The notes beneath the pieces are model-generated. The model saw only the letters and a program-made list of their open reading frames with translations. It ran no database searches and was not told the DNA's origin. Of a stretch of DNA of 64,000 nt, positions 44,832 through 54,207 are shown piece after piece. The stretch's first letter is position 1, and every line of letters begins with the position of its first letter. The DNA lies in the NCBI RefSeq assembly GCF_023213175.1, contig NZ_CP093312.1, positions 310,001 to 374,000 on the forward strand, in the 5' to 3' direction. Made by a program: the position numbers and the translations under genes. Origin of the DNA: Sulfurovum sp. XGS-02 (GTDB lineage: Bacteria > Campylobacterota > Campylobacteria > Campylobacterales > Sulfurovaceae).

Positions 44832-46241
44832 ATGTCAATTCAAGAAACAAAAATAGCTAACGATATAGAATCGTATTTAAATGAACACGAGAATAAACAA
44901 TTATTAAGATTCATTACTTGTGGCTCTGTTGATGATGGTAAATCTACTTTAATTGGAAGATTGTTACATGATTCTAAAATGATTTTTGAAGACCAGCTGG
45001 CTGCTATTAAAAATGATAGTAAAAAAACTGGTACAACTGATGGTGAATTTGATTTAGCCCTATTAGTTGATGGTTTACAATCAGAACGTGAGCAAGGTAT
45101 CACTATTGATGTTGCTTACAGATATTTCACAACAGACAAAAGAAAATTTATTATTGCAGATACTCCAGGCCATGAGCAATATACAAGAAACATGGCAACA
45201 GGAGCTTCAACAGCAGATTTAGCCATTATTTTAATTGACGCTAGGTATGGTGTACAAACGCAAACTAGACGACACTCATTTATTGCAAAACTATTAGGTA
45301 TTAAACATATTGTAGTAGCAGTAAATAAAATGGATTTAGTTGATTTTAGTGAAGATAAATATAATGAAATTTGTGAAAATTATTTAGAATTTGCGAAAGA
45401 AATAGGATTAACAGAAGATATTACTTTAGTTCCACTATCTGCGTTAAATGGAGATAATGTTGTAAATGTAAGTTCTAAATCACCTTGGTATAAAGGTGAA
45501 ACTTTAATGCATATCTTAGAAACAATTGAAATTGATCAAGATAGAGATTTAGCTCACTTTAGGCTGCCAGTTCAATATGTCAATAGACCAAACTTAGACT
45601 TTAGAGGTTTTTGTGGAACTATTGCATCTGGAATTATTAAAGTCGGTGATGCAATTACCGTTTTACCGTCAGGTAAAAGTTCGACAGTCAAAGAGATTGT
45701 AACCTATGATGGAAACTTAGAATATGCATATGCAAAACAAGCAATCACGCTTACGTTAAATGACGAGATTGATATATCAAGAGGTGATGTCTTAGTAAAA
45801 AGTGATGAACAGCCAGACCATGCAGCAAATTTAGATGTTGATATTGTATGGATGAGTGAAGAGCCATTAATTAAAGGCAAACAATACTTTATTAAAAGAG
45901 CATCAACTCAGACAATTGGTTCATTTGATAGCTTTTATTATAAAACAGATGTGAATACCTTGGAACAATCAAGTGCCAGTGTATTAAATCTAAATGAAAT
46001 AGCAAGAGCAAAATTAGATTTGGAACAAAGTATTGCCTTTGATCCATATGACCATAATAAAGTAATGGGTTCATTTATTATTATTGACAGAATTACAAAT
46101 AATACTGTAGGTGCTGGGCTGATAAGAAATAAATCTGAAAACCAGGATAAAAAAGAATTAAAGCATTCTGATTTTTTAATTGAATTGAATGCATTAGTTG
46201 AAAAATACTTTCCACATGGGAAAAGTAACATGATAGTATAG
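44832..46241 (+). CDS. cysN: Sulfate adenylyltransferase subunit 1 (GTPase)
   Basis: 469 residues, an EF-Tu-like GTPase that drives APS synthesis. G1 [16 protein letters not shown]3 [19 protein letters not shown] and G4 [10 protein letters not shown] are intact. It ends without a CysC kinase domain, consistent with an APS reductase rather than PAPS pathway. Start ATG at 44832, directly behind cysD. Confidence 0.95.
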   Translation: MSIQETKIANDIESYLNEHENKQLLRFITCGSVDDGKSTLIGRLLHDSKMIFEDQLAAIKNDSKKTGTTDGEFDLALLVDGLQSEREQGITIDVAYRYFTTDKRKFIIADTPGHEQYTRNMATGASTADLAIILIDARYGVQTQTRRHSFIAKLLGIKHIVVAVNKMDLVDFSEDKYNEICENYLEFAKEIGLTEDITLVPLSALNGDNVVNVSSKSPWYKGETLMHILETIEIDQDRDLAHFRLPVQYVNRPNLDFRGFCGTIASGIIKVGDAITVLPSGKSSTVKEIVTYDGNLEYAYAKQAITLTLNDEIDISRGDVLVKSDEQPDHAANLDVDIVWMSEEPLIKGKQYFIKRASTQTIGSFDSFYYKTDVNTLEQSSASVLNLNEIARAKLDLEQSIAFDPYDHNKVMGSFIIIDRITNNTVGAGLIRNKSENQDKKELKHSDFLIELNALVEKYFPHGKSNMIV

Positions 46242-46249
46242 GAAAAAAA

Positions 46250-47833
46250 ATGGTAAGAGAAACAGCAGCACAAAGAGTAGAAAGAATAAAAAAAGAAAAA
46301 GATGGACTGTCTGTGTTGGCAGATATTAAAGATTATGCTATTTCTAATAAAGAAATAGATCCTGAAGATATTGATAGATTTAAATGGTATGGTCTTTATA
46401 CGCAAAATAAAACTTTACAAGATGATCATGATGATACATTATATTTTATGTTAAGAGTTAAGTTAGAGCAGGGAGCAGTAAATGTAGAGCAATTAAGATG
46501 TTTATCTAATATATCAAAAGAGTTTGCAAGATCTACGGCTGATTTTACAACAAGACAGGATATACAATTTCATTTTATACAAATAATTGATCTACCTGAA
46601 ATATTTTTTCGACTTCAAAATGTTGGATTGAGTTCAGTATTTGCTGCTGGAGATGTACCAAGAAATGTAGCCACATGTCCTGTTACGGGTATAGATCAAG
46701 ATGATATCTATGATACAACTTATTTAGCTCATGATATAAATAATTATCTAAGAGGTAACCCAGAACTTGTTAATTTACCAAGAAAATATAAAATAGGTAT
46801 ATCTGGGTGTAGTAAACATTGTATTGGGCATGAGATACAAGATCTATCATTTACCGCAGTGAAGATTGATGGTGAAGTATTGTTCGCAGTGACTGTGGGT
46901 GGTGGACTAGGTTCCAATAAAAAAATAGCACTTCATTTAGGATATGTAGAGACTACACAAGTGCTTAATACGGTTAAAGTAATAACCATTATTTATAGAG
47001 ATCATGGTCTAAGAAAAAGTAGAAAGAAGGCTCGGTTGGGTCATCTGATTGATGAATGGGGATTAGATAAGTTTAAAGCATTTACGGAAGAGAAACTAGG
47101 ATTTGAATTCATAAAAAAACCAATTTTTAAATCTACACCTTATGCACGAAGAGAGCATTTTGGTATTCATAAATCATCTATAGTAGGTGAATCATATATA
47201 GGATGTGCCATTAATGGTGGGCATATTGGTTCAAAAGGCTTAGCCGACTTGGCTGATATTTTAGAGGAAAATGATGCGACTACAATAAAAGTAACAAATA
47301 CACAAAACTTTATTGTCATTGATGTTCCCGATCACAATACAGAGAAATTAGCCAAAGAACTATTGGATATTAATATTGATGCACATCCCAGCCCTTTTAA
47401 GGCTAGAACTATTTCCTGTACAGGGATAAAATTTTGTAAATTTGCAGTTGTGGAAACAAAAGATCAGGCGATACTTCTGGCAGAATATTTGGAAAAAAGA
47501 TTTCCTGATTTTAATGAAAATGTATCTATATCTCTTAATGGTTGTCCAAATTCTTGTGCTCATCCTCATGTTGTAGATATAGGATTATTAGGGACCAAGG
47601 TTAAGGACGAAGAAGGAAATACAGTAGCTGGATTTGAAATTATATTAGGTGGTAATTTAGAAGGAGAGGCCTCAAATTTTGGCCTTAAAACAGGCATAAA
47701 AATATTACCAAAATATATTAATAGTACTCTTGAGAAGATTATTGAAAAATATATTAATAGTGAACAAAATGGATTAAATAGATTTTTAAAAGACAATATA
47801 CAAAATGAAAATTTTATAGAGTCATTACGATAG
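46250..47833 (+). CDS. Siroheme-dependent sulfite (or nitrite) reductase
   Basis: 527 residues of the ferredoxin-dependent nitrite/sulfite reductase family. The siroheme-[4Fe-4S] ligands are CTGIKFC (Cys-X5-Cys) and NGCPNSC (Cys-X3-Cys) near the C-terminus; substrate-side Arg/Lys stretches include FTTRQDIQFHFI and GCSKHCIGHE. Operon context after cysHDN makes sulfite the likely substrate. Because narB has no nitrite reductase beside it, a role with nitrite is possible; sequence alone does not settle it. Confidence 0.87.
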   Translation: MVRETAAQRVERIKKEKDGLSVLADIKDYAISNKEIDPEDIDRFKWYGLYTQNKTLQDDHDDTLYFMLRVKLEQGAVNVEQLRCLSNISKEFARSTADFTTRQDIQFHFIQIIDLPEIFFRLQNVGLSSVFAAGDVPRNVATCPVTGIDQDDIYDTTYLAHDINNYLRGNPELVNLPRKYKIGISGCSKHCIGHEIQDLSFTAVKIDGEVLFAVTVGGGLGSNKKIALHLGYVETTQVLNTVKVITIIYRDHGLRKSRKKARLGHLIDEWGLDKFKAFTEEKLGFEFIKKPIFKSTPYARREHFGIHKSSIVGESYIGCAINGGHIGSKGLADLADILEENDATTIKVTNTQNFIVIDVPDHNTEKLAKELLDINIDAHPSPFKARTISCTGIKFCKFAVVETKDQAILLAEYLEKRFPDFNENVSISLNGCPNSCAHPHVVDIGLLGTKVKDEEGNTVAGFEIILGGNLEGEASNFGLKTGIKILPKYINSTLEKIIEKYINSEQNGLNRFLKDNIQNENFIESLR

Positions 47834-47847
47834 GATTGGATATAGAG

Positions 47848-49125
47848 ATGAAAGAGAGACGAACTTTACCCATATTATTGAAAGAACAGCATATTCTTTT
47901 GATCGGCGGTGGGAATGTTGCATTACAAAAAGCAGAAGTATTGGCAGAGAACCATATCTCTTTTTCTGTGATATCCAAAGAGGTACATCCCAAGATAAAA
48001 ATATTGTGTGCTGAGATACAGATCAAAAAGTTCAAAACAAAAGACATTCAAAACGAACTCATCGTGATAGATGCAACTGGAAATGAAAAAGTCACAAAAA
48101 AACTTTTGAAATACAAACAGAAACACCCTCTTTTGCTCAACGTGGTGGATCAGCCTAAGGTCTGTGATTTCTACTTTATGGCATTGACAAAAAATGCACC
48201 TCTGCAGATCGCAGTGTCAAGTTCCGGTGCAAGTCCAACAGTGGCTAAATATTTCAGAGACAAATGTCAGGCATTTATGCCTGAGGATATGGAAACATTT
48301 TTAGAATCGCTGCAGGCACAGAGGAACAAAGGTATTATTGAGATAGATAAAACGCTTGAAAAGATCGAACAAATGACAGCAAAAGCGTATCTGGTAGGAT
48401 GTGGCCTAGGAGACCCTGAACTGCTTACGATCAAAGCCTATAACATTATCAAAGAGGTGGATGTCGTTCTCTATGACCACCTCATCAGTGATGAGATCAT
48501 GAATATCGTACCAGAGCATACAAAAAAGGTCTTTGTGGGTAAAGAAAAAGGATTTCATACCAAACCTCAAGAAGAGATCAATAAACTCATACGCAAATAT
48601 ATCAAAAAAGGCTACTCCGTTGCACGACTGAAAAGCGGTGATCCCTTTATCTTTGGCCGTGGTGCCGAAGAGTTGCTCTACCTTTCACAAAAAGGGATCA
48701 ACACGGAAGTGATACCGGGTATCTCTTCGGCAGTATCAGGACCCCTGATGGGAAATATCCCTGTCACGGCAAGGGATTACAGTAATGCCTTTACCGTAGT
48801 CACCGCCCATTTAAAAGGAAATTCCATCAATCTTGACTGGATACCGATGCTGAAAAACAGAGATCATACGGTCATTGTACTGATGGGACTTACACGGATC
48901 AAAGAGATCGTACAGCAGGCTAAATCATTAAACATAGAGATAGACACGCCTTGTGCCATCGTCTCCAATGCAAGCCGAAAAGATCAATTTGTCCAGGTGG
49001 GCACACTTGCTAATTTGAACATACTTTCTTTGACATCAAAAAGACCAGCGATCATTGTTTTTGGTAATGTTGTGAATTTTTTGAATGAGTTAGAAAAATA
49101 TGATACAAAAAAATTTAAATCTTAA
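47848..49125 (+). CDS. cysG: Siroheme synthase (uroporphyrinogen methyltransferase / precorrin-2 dehydrogenase)
   Basis: About 425 residues. The N-terminal half has the NAD site LLIGGGNVALQKAEVLA and SSSGASPTVAKYFRDK of precorrin-2 dehydrogenase/ferrochelatase. The C-terminal half is SUMT: VGCGLGDPELLTIKA, VVLYDHLIS, RLKSGDPFIFGRGAEEL and PGISSAVSGP. It supplies siroheme for the reductase upstream. I chose ATG 47848 because a TTG at 47836 sits directly on the AGGA. Its base composition is much more GC-rich than the genes before it and looks like the core genome. Confidence 0.93.
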   Translation: MKERRTLPILLKEQHILLIGGGNVALQKAEVLAENHISFSVISKEVHPKIKILCAEIQIKKFKTKDIQNELIVIDATGNEKVTKKLLKYKQKHPLLLNVVDQPKVCDFYFMALTKNAPLQIAVSSSGASPTVAKYFRDKCQAFMPEDMETFLESLQAQRNKGIIEIDKTLEKIEQMTAKAYLVGCGLGDPELLTIKAYNIIKEVDVVLYDHLISDEIMNIVPEHTKKVFVGKEKGFHTKPQEEINKLIRKYIKKGYSVARLKSGDPFIFGRGAEELLYLSQKGINTEVIPGISSAVSGPLMGNIPVTARDYSNAFTVVTAHLKGNSINLDWIPMLKNRDHTVIVLMGLTRIKEIVQQAKSLNIEIDTPCAIVSNASRKDQFVQVGTLANLNILSLTSKRPAIIVFGNVVNFLNELEKYDTKKFKS

Positions 49126-49135
49126 AGGACCAATC

Positions 49136-49573
49136 ATGTCAAAATCATGTCCTATTTCAGTGCATCGTATTGATGCACATGTTGTCAGACTTACTGCGTT
49201 ACAAGTTCTTATTGTTGGATTATTACTTTTAATAACAGAAGATATCTTTTTTTCTTTTCTATTACTATTTGATTTTTCAATTCGTAGTTTAAACATTAAA
49301 CAATTCAGTCCTTTTGCAAATATAGCAAAGATTATCATTACCCGTTTACATATAAAACCTAACTATTGTGATGAAGCACCAAAACGTTTTTCTGTATATT
49401 TCGGCTTAGTAATTATTGGTTTTTTGACTCTGTTTTTTTACTCAGGTTATACTGAAATAGCGACTATTTTAGTTGTTACCCTGTTGTGTTGTGCTTTTTT
49501 GGAAGCAGCCTTTGATTACTGTGTAGGTTGTAAGGTTTACTGCTATCTTAAACGTATGTTTCCTAATCTATAA
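49136..49573 (+). CDS. DUF4395 membrane protein (second of two)
   Basis: 145 residues: KSCPISVHRIDAHVVRLTALQVLIVGLLLL, a second helix, a basic loop (KIIITRLHIKPNYCDEAPKRF), two more helices and the terminal FDYCVGCKVYCYLKR. Same family and CxGC ending as the protein at 41523, yet clearly diverged from it, so not a recent copy. AAAGGACC before the ATG. It ends the cys operon; a hairpin follows. Confidence 0.8.
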   Translation: MSKSCPISVHRIDAHVVRLTALQVLIVGLLLLITEDIFFSFLLLFDFSIRSLNIKQFSPFANIAKIIITRLHIKPNYCDEAPKRFSVYFGLVIIGFLTLFFYSGYTEIATILVVTLLCCAFLEAAFDYCVGCKVYCYLKRMFPNL

Positions 49574-49581
49574 TAACAAAG

Positions 49582-49596
49582 CGACTCTTTTAGTCG
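49582..49596. terminator. Hairpin between convergent DUF4395 and transposase-like genes
   Basis: CGACT-CTTTT-AGTCG at 49582-49596 overlaps the stop codon of the minus-strand gene. Read leftward it is followed by CTTTGTTATT. It probably ends both transcripts. Confidence 0.45.
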
Positions 49597-50225
49597 GAAG
49601 TTAGAGAATTGTTTAAATTTATATTATTGAACCTCCACTCAGCTTCCTTCAAATAGAACACAAACTGTTCATCACTTACACCCTTGTACTGTAAGATAAA
49701 CGTTTCAAAGTAATCCCAAAATTCCGTAATCGCATTTTGTGATTTACTAAGTTTGGCAACTTTGTTGAAGCGTAAGTATTTTAAAAGAAGTTTTTTCTCC
49801 TGTTCGTCTTCTGTATCAAAGTCGTAATGTTGAACAGTTGGCATCATGATGTTGTAGACTTTATTTTCATAAGAAAGAGTAAGAAAGTGTTGTAGTTTAC
49901 TTATGTCCTTATTGGGGTTGAGGCTTTTAGGTAGGTAGAGGTATTCATCATAGTCTGTAACGAGATGGCTGTAGCGTTGGTACTGTTCATCCGCATTTAA
50001 TGCGATGGTTCTTCTGAAGTTTTCAAAGTATTTTTGTACAGTTGCAAAGTGCATACCTGTTCGTTTACTTGTCTCTCTCACGTTGTGACCTTCCGTAAAA
50101 AGTTTAAGTAAGTTTTGCTCTCTGGCTATTTTGCGTGGGCTGAATTTACGTTTGCATTTACCACATTTACGTTGTTTGTTTTTAAGTAAGTAGGTATAGG
50201 GGTGTTCACAATAAATACATTTCAT
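49590..50225 (-). CDS. IS1595-like transposase relic or derived DNA-binding protein
   Basis: 211 residues. The N-terminal zinc ribbon (CIYC...CGKCKRKFSPRK) and helix-turn-helix (GHNVRETSKRTGMHFATVQKYF) are those of IS1595-type transposases. The end (NAITEFWDYFETFILQYKGVSDEQFVFYLKEAEWRFNN) matches the last part of their DDE domain. The DDE core in between is missing: only about 80 residues, with no catalytic Asp pair, separate the two. I see no terminal inverted repeats around it. Either a decayed element or a domesticated regulator; it is divergent from the nickel-permease operon. Confidence 0.65.
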   Translation of the reverse strand: MKCIYCEHPYTYLLKNKQRKCGKCKRKFSPRKIAREQNLLKLFTEGHNVRETSKRTGMHFATVQKYFENFRRTIALNADEQYQRYSHLVTDYDEYLYLPKSLNPNKDISKLQHFLTLSYENKVYNIMMPTVQHYDFDTEDEQEKKLLLKYLRFNKVAKLSKSQNAITEFWDYFETFILQYKGVSDEQFVFYLKEAEWRFNNINLNNSLTSD

Positions 50226-50295
50226 ATAATAGTATATATTTTAGTCCCTTAAATAGAGTAGAAATCTATTTTTTAATTAATATTTAATAATTAAA

Positions 50296-50320
50296 TACTA
50301 TTATGGTGAATAGTAATTCA
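50296..50320 (+). promoter_or_regulatory. Promoter and TGAAT-N4-ATTCA operator of the nickel permease-hyp operon
   Basis: TGAATAGTAATTCA at 50307-50320 begins three bases after a TATTAT hexamer (50299-50304; TACTAT at 50296-50301 is the alternative), the same geometry as at the hydA and cytochrome promoters. AGGAG and the ATG follow within 20 bases. Confidence 0.7.
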
Positions 50321-50338
50321 TTTTTTGTAGGAGCAGAT

Positions 50339-50977
50339 ATGGAATTATCATTATTGGTTATTTTCTGGTACGGTATACTTCATGCTTTTGGACCTGATCA
50401 TCTTACCGCTATTGCAGACTTTTCCATAGGAAAAAATAAACGTAAAACGCTTTTTATTACATCGCTTTTTGCAGTAGGACATGGGCTTAGTCTATTTGTT
50501 TTTGCAAAGATACTCCAACATACACATATCTCTGAAGAGATCTTGGGCTACGGAGATGCCATTTCTGCCTTAGTGATTATTGGTATGGGACTCTATCTTC
50601 TTTTTATGGTAGCTTCCAATTGTATCCAATTACGTAAGCATATGCATGATGGTAAAGAACATATACACATTTGGTTTGGTAAATCACATGAACATAATGC
50701 TATAGAAAACAGTTCTTCATTTTCTTTAGGTCTCTTGATGGGAGCTGGAGGTGTGAGAGGTATGCTCATTACACTTGGTGTGGTGCAGGGTGGTGTTGTA
50801 GATTTGAGCATGGTTGCTCTGTTTACACTTGGTGTCATGCTTGTATTTATAGCATTTGGGATGCTGATGTTGTATATTAACAATAGTTTTTTGGGTAATC
50901 TCAAAAATGTAAGAAGAGCATTTGCCACAGCAGGAGTTATTTCGCTGCTTGTTGGAACAAATATATTATTAGGATAA
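50339..50977 (+). CDS. Nickel/cobalt permease, NicO family
   Basis: 212 residues, about six membrane helices. The metal motif HAFGPDH (HX4DH) lies in helix 1, and a second His site (AVGHGLSLFVFAKILQH) in helix 2. A cytosolic loop is rich in His (HMHDGKEHIHIWFGKSHEHN). Leading the hyp operon, it is very probably the nickel importer feeding HypA/HypB. ATG 50339 has GTAGGAG upstream; an earlier in-frame ATG at 50303 lies on the operator. Confidence 0.85.
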   Translation: MELSLLVIFWYGILHAFGPDHLTAIADFSIGKNKRKTLFITSLFAVGHGLSLFVFAKILQHTHISEEILGYGDAISALVIIGMGLYLLFMVASNCIQLRKHMHDGKEHIHIWFGKSHEHNAIENSSSFSLGLLMGAGGVRGMLITLGVVQGGVVDLSMVALFTLGVMLVFIAFGMLMLYINNSFLGNLKNVRRAFATAGVISLLVGTNILLG

Positions 50978-50987
50978 AGGAAAACAT

Positions 50988-51773
50988 ATGTGTAAAGATT
51001 GTGGATGTAGTATAACAGATAGTGCGATGGCGCATAGTCATGGAGATGAAGAGGGACACGACCATTCCCATCAGCATCAAAAAGCGCATGAGCATTTGCA
51101 TCATAACCCTCAACTCAATGATGCCAAAACCATCTCGGTCATTCAAAAGATACTGGATAAAAACGACCACGAAGCAGAGCATAATAGGCAACATTTTGAC
51201 AAAAAAGGTATCTTGGGCATCAATCTGATGAGCAGTCCTGGTAGCGGAAAGACCACACTGTTGGAGCATATGGCAGATGTTGCTGATTTCAAATTTGGTG
51301 TGGTTGAGGGTGATCTGGAAACCAATAGAGATGCGGACAGGCTTAAGGAAAAAGGCATTCCTGCCATGCAGATACAGACAGGTTCAGCCTGCCACCTGGA
51401 TGCTTTTATGGTACACAAAGGCTTGCATGATATGCCACTGAATGAGTTAGATGTCTGTTTTGTTGAAAATGTAGGAAACCTGGTCTGTCCTGCCTCTTAT
51501 GATGTGGGTACACATTTAAATATTGTCCTTGTCTCTGTACCTGAAGGTGAAGATAAAATAGCCAAATATCCTGTGATGTTCCGTCAGGCTGATCTTGTCC
51601 TTATCACAAAAACGGACCTACTGCCATACTTCAACTATGACATAGAAAATGAAAAAGCAGAAGCCAGACGCATCAAACCCAATGTGGATATACTGGAAGT
51701 CAATATCAACGATAAAGAGTCTATACAATCTGTTGTAGAGTGGATTAATTTCAAACGAAAGATGAGAGGTTAA
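50988..51773 (+). CDS. hypB: Hydrogenase nickel-insertion GTPase HypB
   Basis: 261 residues. The N-terminal high-affinity nickel motif MCKDCGC is followed by a His-rich stretch (HSHGDEEGHDHSHQHQKAHEHLHHN) that can store nickel. The GTPase domain has MSSPGSGKTTLLEHM, a metal site in SACHLDA, and ITKTDLLPY. Works with HypA to load Ni into hydrogenase. AAAGGAAAAC before ATG; one base separates it from hypC. Confidence 0.96.
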   Translation: MCKDCGCSITDSAMAHSHGDEEGHDHSHQHQKAHEHLHHNPQLNDAKTISVIQKILDKNDHEAEHNRQHFDKKGILGINLMSSPGSGKTTLLEHMADVADFKFGVVEGDLETNRDADRLKEKGIPAMQIQTGSACHLDAFMVHKGLHDMPLNELDVCFVENVGNLVCPASYDVGTHLNIVLVSVPEGEDKIAKYPVMFRQADLVLITKTDLLPYFNYDIENEKAEARRIKPNVDILEVNINDKESIQSVVEWINFKRKMRG

Positions 51774-51774
51774 T

Positions 51775-52065
51775 ATGTGTTTATCGATACCAAGTAAAGT
51801 AGTGAGGGTCGCTGAAGACCAAACGATGTGTACTGTAGACACGATGGGTGTACAGCGCGATGCGAACCTAATGATGATGGCAGATGATGAGGTGAAAGTG
51901 GGAGATTATGTCTTACTTCATATTGGTTTTGTGATGAATAAGATAGATGAAGATGAAGCATTGGCTTCGATAGAAACCTACAGGGAGATACTCGAACTTA
52001 TGGATGAAGATGAGAGGAAGCAGGCTATTTTGGAAGATGATGAATGTCCCAGAAGGGGTCTATAA
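51775..52065 (+). CDS. hypC: Hydrogenase assembly chaperone HypC
   Basis: 96 residues starting MCLSIPSKVV, with the essential Cys2 and the core VDTMGVQRDANL and VGDYVLLHIGFVMNKIDEDEA. Carries the Fe(CN)2CO unit with HypD. A longer acidic C-terminal tail (MDEDERKQAILEDDECPRRGL) goes beyond the usual length of about 75-90. Stop overlaps the hypD start (TAATG). Confidence 0.95.
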   Translation: MCLSIPSKVVRVAEDQTMCTVDTMGVQRDANLMMMADDEVKVGDYVLLHIGFVMNKIDEDEALASIETYREILELMDEDERKQAILEDDECPRRGL

Positions 52066-53207
52066 TGCCATTAGAACTTAAAAACCTTTATGACAATTTT
52101 CGTGATGGGGAAACGATAAAAGCCTACGCTAAAATGATCGCAGAAGATGCAGCAAAGCTGGACAGAACTATTAATATTATGGAAGTGTGTGGCGGACATA
52201 CACATACCATCATGAAGTTTGGTCTGCCACAATTGATGCCTAAAAATATCAACTTCATACATGGACCAGGCTGTCCTGTTTGTATCATGCCTAAAGAGCG
52301 TGTAGACCATGCCTATGTTCTGGCTATGCAGGAAGATGTGATTCTGGTTACTCTGGGAGACATGATCAAAGTACCAGGAAGCAATGGTTCACTTCAAGAT
52401 GCCAGAAGTAAAGGTGCTGATGTACGTTTTGTCTATTCCCCTATGGAATGTTTGAAAATTGCTGAAGAGAATCCAGATAAAAAAGTTATCTTTTTTGCGA
52501 TAGGATTTGAAACCACGACACCTATGACAGCTGTTCTTATAGACCAGACCATTAAACAAAATGTACCTAACCTCTTTTTTCATATTAACCATGTGACTGT
52601 ACCTGAAGTGATGCAAGAACTCATTGACAGCCGGGATGAACATGTTGACAGCTATAACAACAAGATAGATGCATTCCTTGGCCCAAGCCATGTGAGCGTG
52701 ATTTCTGGGAGTAGAATCTATGAGCCTTTCCCTGTAGATTACAAACGTCCAGTTGTGGTCTCTGGTTTTGAACCTGTGGATGTGATGCAGGGTATCAGTA
52801 TGATCGTCAAACAGTTTGTAGAAAACCGTTGCGAGCTGGAGATACAATACACCAGAGTGGTTACAGAAGAAGGTAACCTAAATGCCCAGGCATTGATAGA
52901 AAAGTACTTTGAGAAAGTTGATCTGTTTAAATGGCGAGGTCTTGGTAATGTACCACGAAGTGGACTTAAACTCAGAGATGAATATGCACATTTGGATGCG
53001 GAAGTCATCTATAAAGATGTCTTGCCTATCGCAGAGATCGAAGACCATAAACTGTGTATTTGTGGCGATATACTAAGAGGGATGGCTAAACCGCCTGAAT
53101 GTACTATCTTTGGTACAGCATGTAAACCTACATCACCACTTGGAAGCTGTATGGTTAGCTCTGAAGGTGCATGTGCAGCATACTATAAATACGGGAATCT
53201 ATTATAA
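52065..53207 (+). CDS. hypD: Hydrogenase iron-cofactor assembly protein HypD
   Basis: 380 residues. Conserved blocks: EVCGGHTHTIMKFGL, HGPGCPVCIMP, GFETTTP, and a C-terminal cluster region with CICGDILRG...CTIFGTACKP that binds [4Fe-4S]. The ATG at 52065 fits family length; the frame runs upstream into hypC. Acts with HypC and HypE to build Fe(CN)2CO. Overlaps hypE by one base. Confidence 0.96.
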   Translation: MPLELKNLYDNFRDGETIKAYAKMIAEDAAKLDRTINIMEVCGGHTHTIMKFGLPQLMPKNINFIHGPGCPVCIMPKERVDHAYVLAMQEDVILVTLGDMIKVPGSNGSLQDARSKGADVRFVYSPMECLKIAEENPDKKVIFFAIGFETTTPMTAVLIDQTIKQNVPNLFFHINHVTVPEVMQELIDSRDEHVDSYNNKIDAFLGPSHVSVISGSRIYEPFPVDYKRPVVVSGFEPVDVMQGISMIVKQFVENRCELEIQYTRVVTEEGNLNAQALIEKYFEKVDLFKWRGLGNVPRSGLKLRDEYAHLDAEVIYKDVLPIAEIEDHKLCICGDILRGMAKPPECTIFGTACKPTSPLGSCMVSSEGACAAYYKYGNLL

Positions 53208-54199
53208 TGAATAAAACAATCACAATAGCCCATGGAAATGGGGGAGAAGAGAACAATGAACTTATTTCTAAAATTTTTTATAAACATTTTGCAAATGACA
53301 CTTTGTCGAAGAGTGAAGATGCAGCAGTTATAGAAGAAGGCAAACTTGCATTTACTACTGACAGTTATACCGTCAGCCCTCTTTTTTTCCCTGGAGGAGA
53401 CATCGGTAAATTAGCAGTTTGTGGTACCTGTAATGATTTGGCAATGATGGGCGCAAAACCTAAATATCTAACCTGTTCTGTGATCATTGAAGAAGGGTTC
53501 TCTACACGTGAGTTAGAGAAAATCGTACGAAGTATGAAACAAGAGTTGGATATCAATGGAGCTATGGTTGTGAGTGGTGATACCAAAGTGGTACCAAGAG
53601 GAAGTATAGATAAACTCTTTATCAACACTACAGGCATTGGGGTCATAGAGCAAAAAGGTATCACTGCCAGCGGTTTAACAGAAGGTATGAGTATCTTGGT
53701 GAGTCGTGATGTAGGAACACATGGTGCAACGATTTTTGCTGCTCGAGAGGGTATTGCCCTAGATAGTAGTATTCAAACAGATTGTGCATCATTGTATCCT
53801 CAGATCAAAGCACTGATAGATGCTGAAATATGTATCATAGCTTTACGTGATGCAACACGTGGAGGTGTAGCTGCAGTGCTCAATGAATGGGCAAAAAGTT
53901 CCAAGGTCTGTATAGAAGTCGAGGAAGATAAGATCCCTGTACAAGAGGAGGTCAAAGGTATTTGTGAACTCTTGGGGTTTGAAGCAGTGAATCTTGCCAA
54001 TGAAGGCACTTTTGTTTTGGCAGTCGCTAAAGAGGATGAAAGCAGAGCCTTAGAGGTCTTACAGAAGACACATGAAACATCGGCATGCATAGGTACCGTA
54101 ACGCTACTACATAAAGAGAAGGTCATCATTAACACTTCATGGGGTACCAAACGATTTTTAGATCTGCCTACGGGTGAACTTTTACCTCGGATTTGTTAA
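53207..54199 (+). CDS. hypE: Hydrogenase cyanide-ligand protein HypE
   Basis: 330 residues of the PurM-like family. It dehydrates a thiocarboxamide on its C-terminal Cys to thiocyanate. The protein ends in the required PRIC. DSYTVSPLFFPGGDIGKLAVCGTCNDLAMMGA and RDATRGGVAAVLNE are typical. The carbamoyl group normally comes from HypF, for which no intact gene is seen in this window. Confidence 0.96.
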   Translation: MNKTITIAHGNGGEENNELISKIFYKHFANDTLSKSEDAAVIEEGKLAFTTDSYTVSPLFFPGGDIGKLAVCGTCNDLAMMGAKPKYLTCSVIIEEGFSTRELEKIVRSMKQELDINGAMVVSGDTKVVPRGSIDKLFINTTGIGVIEQKGITASGLTEGMSILVSRDVGTHGATIFAAREGIALDSSIQTDCASLYPQIKALIDAEICIIALRDATRGGVAAVLNEWAKSSKVCIEVEEDKIPVQEEVKGICELLGFEAVNLANEGTFVLAVAKEDESRALEVLQKTHETSACIGTVTLLHKEKVIINTSWGTKRFLDLPTGELLPRIC

Positions 54200-54207
54200 G
54201 AGTTTTC

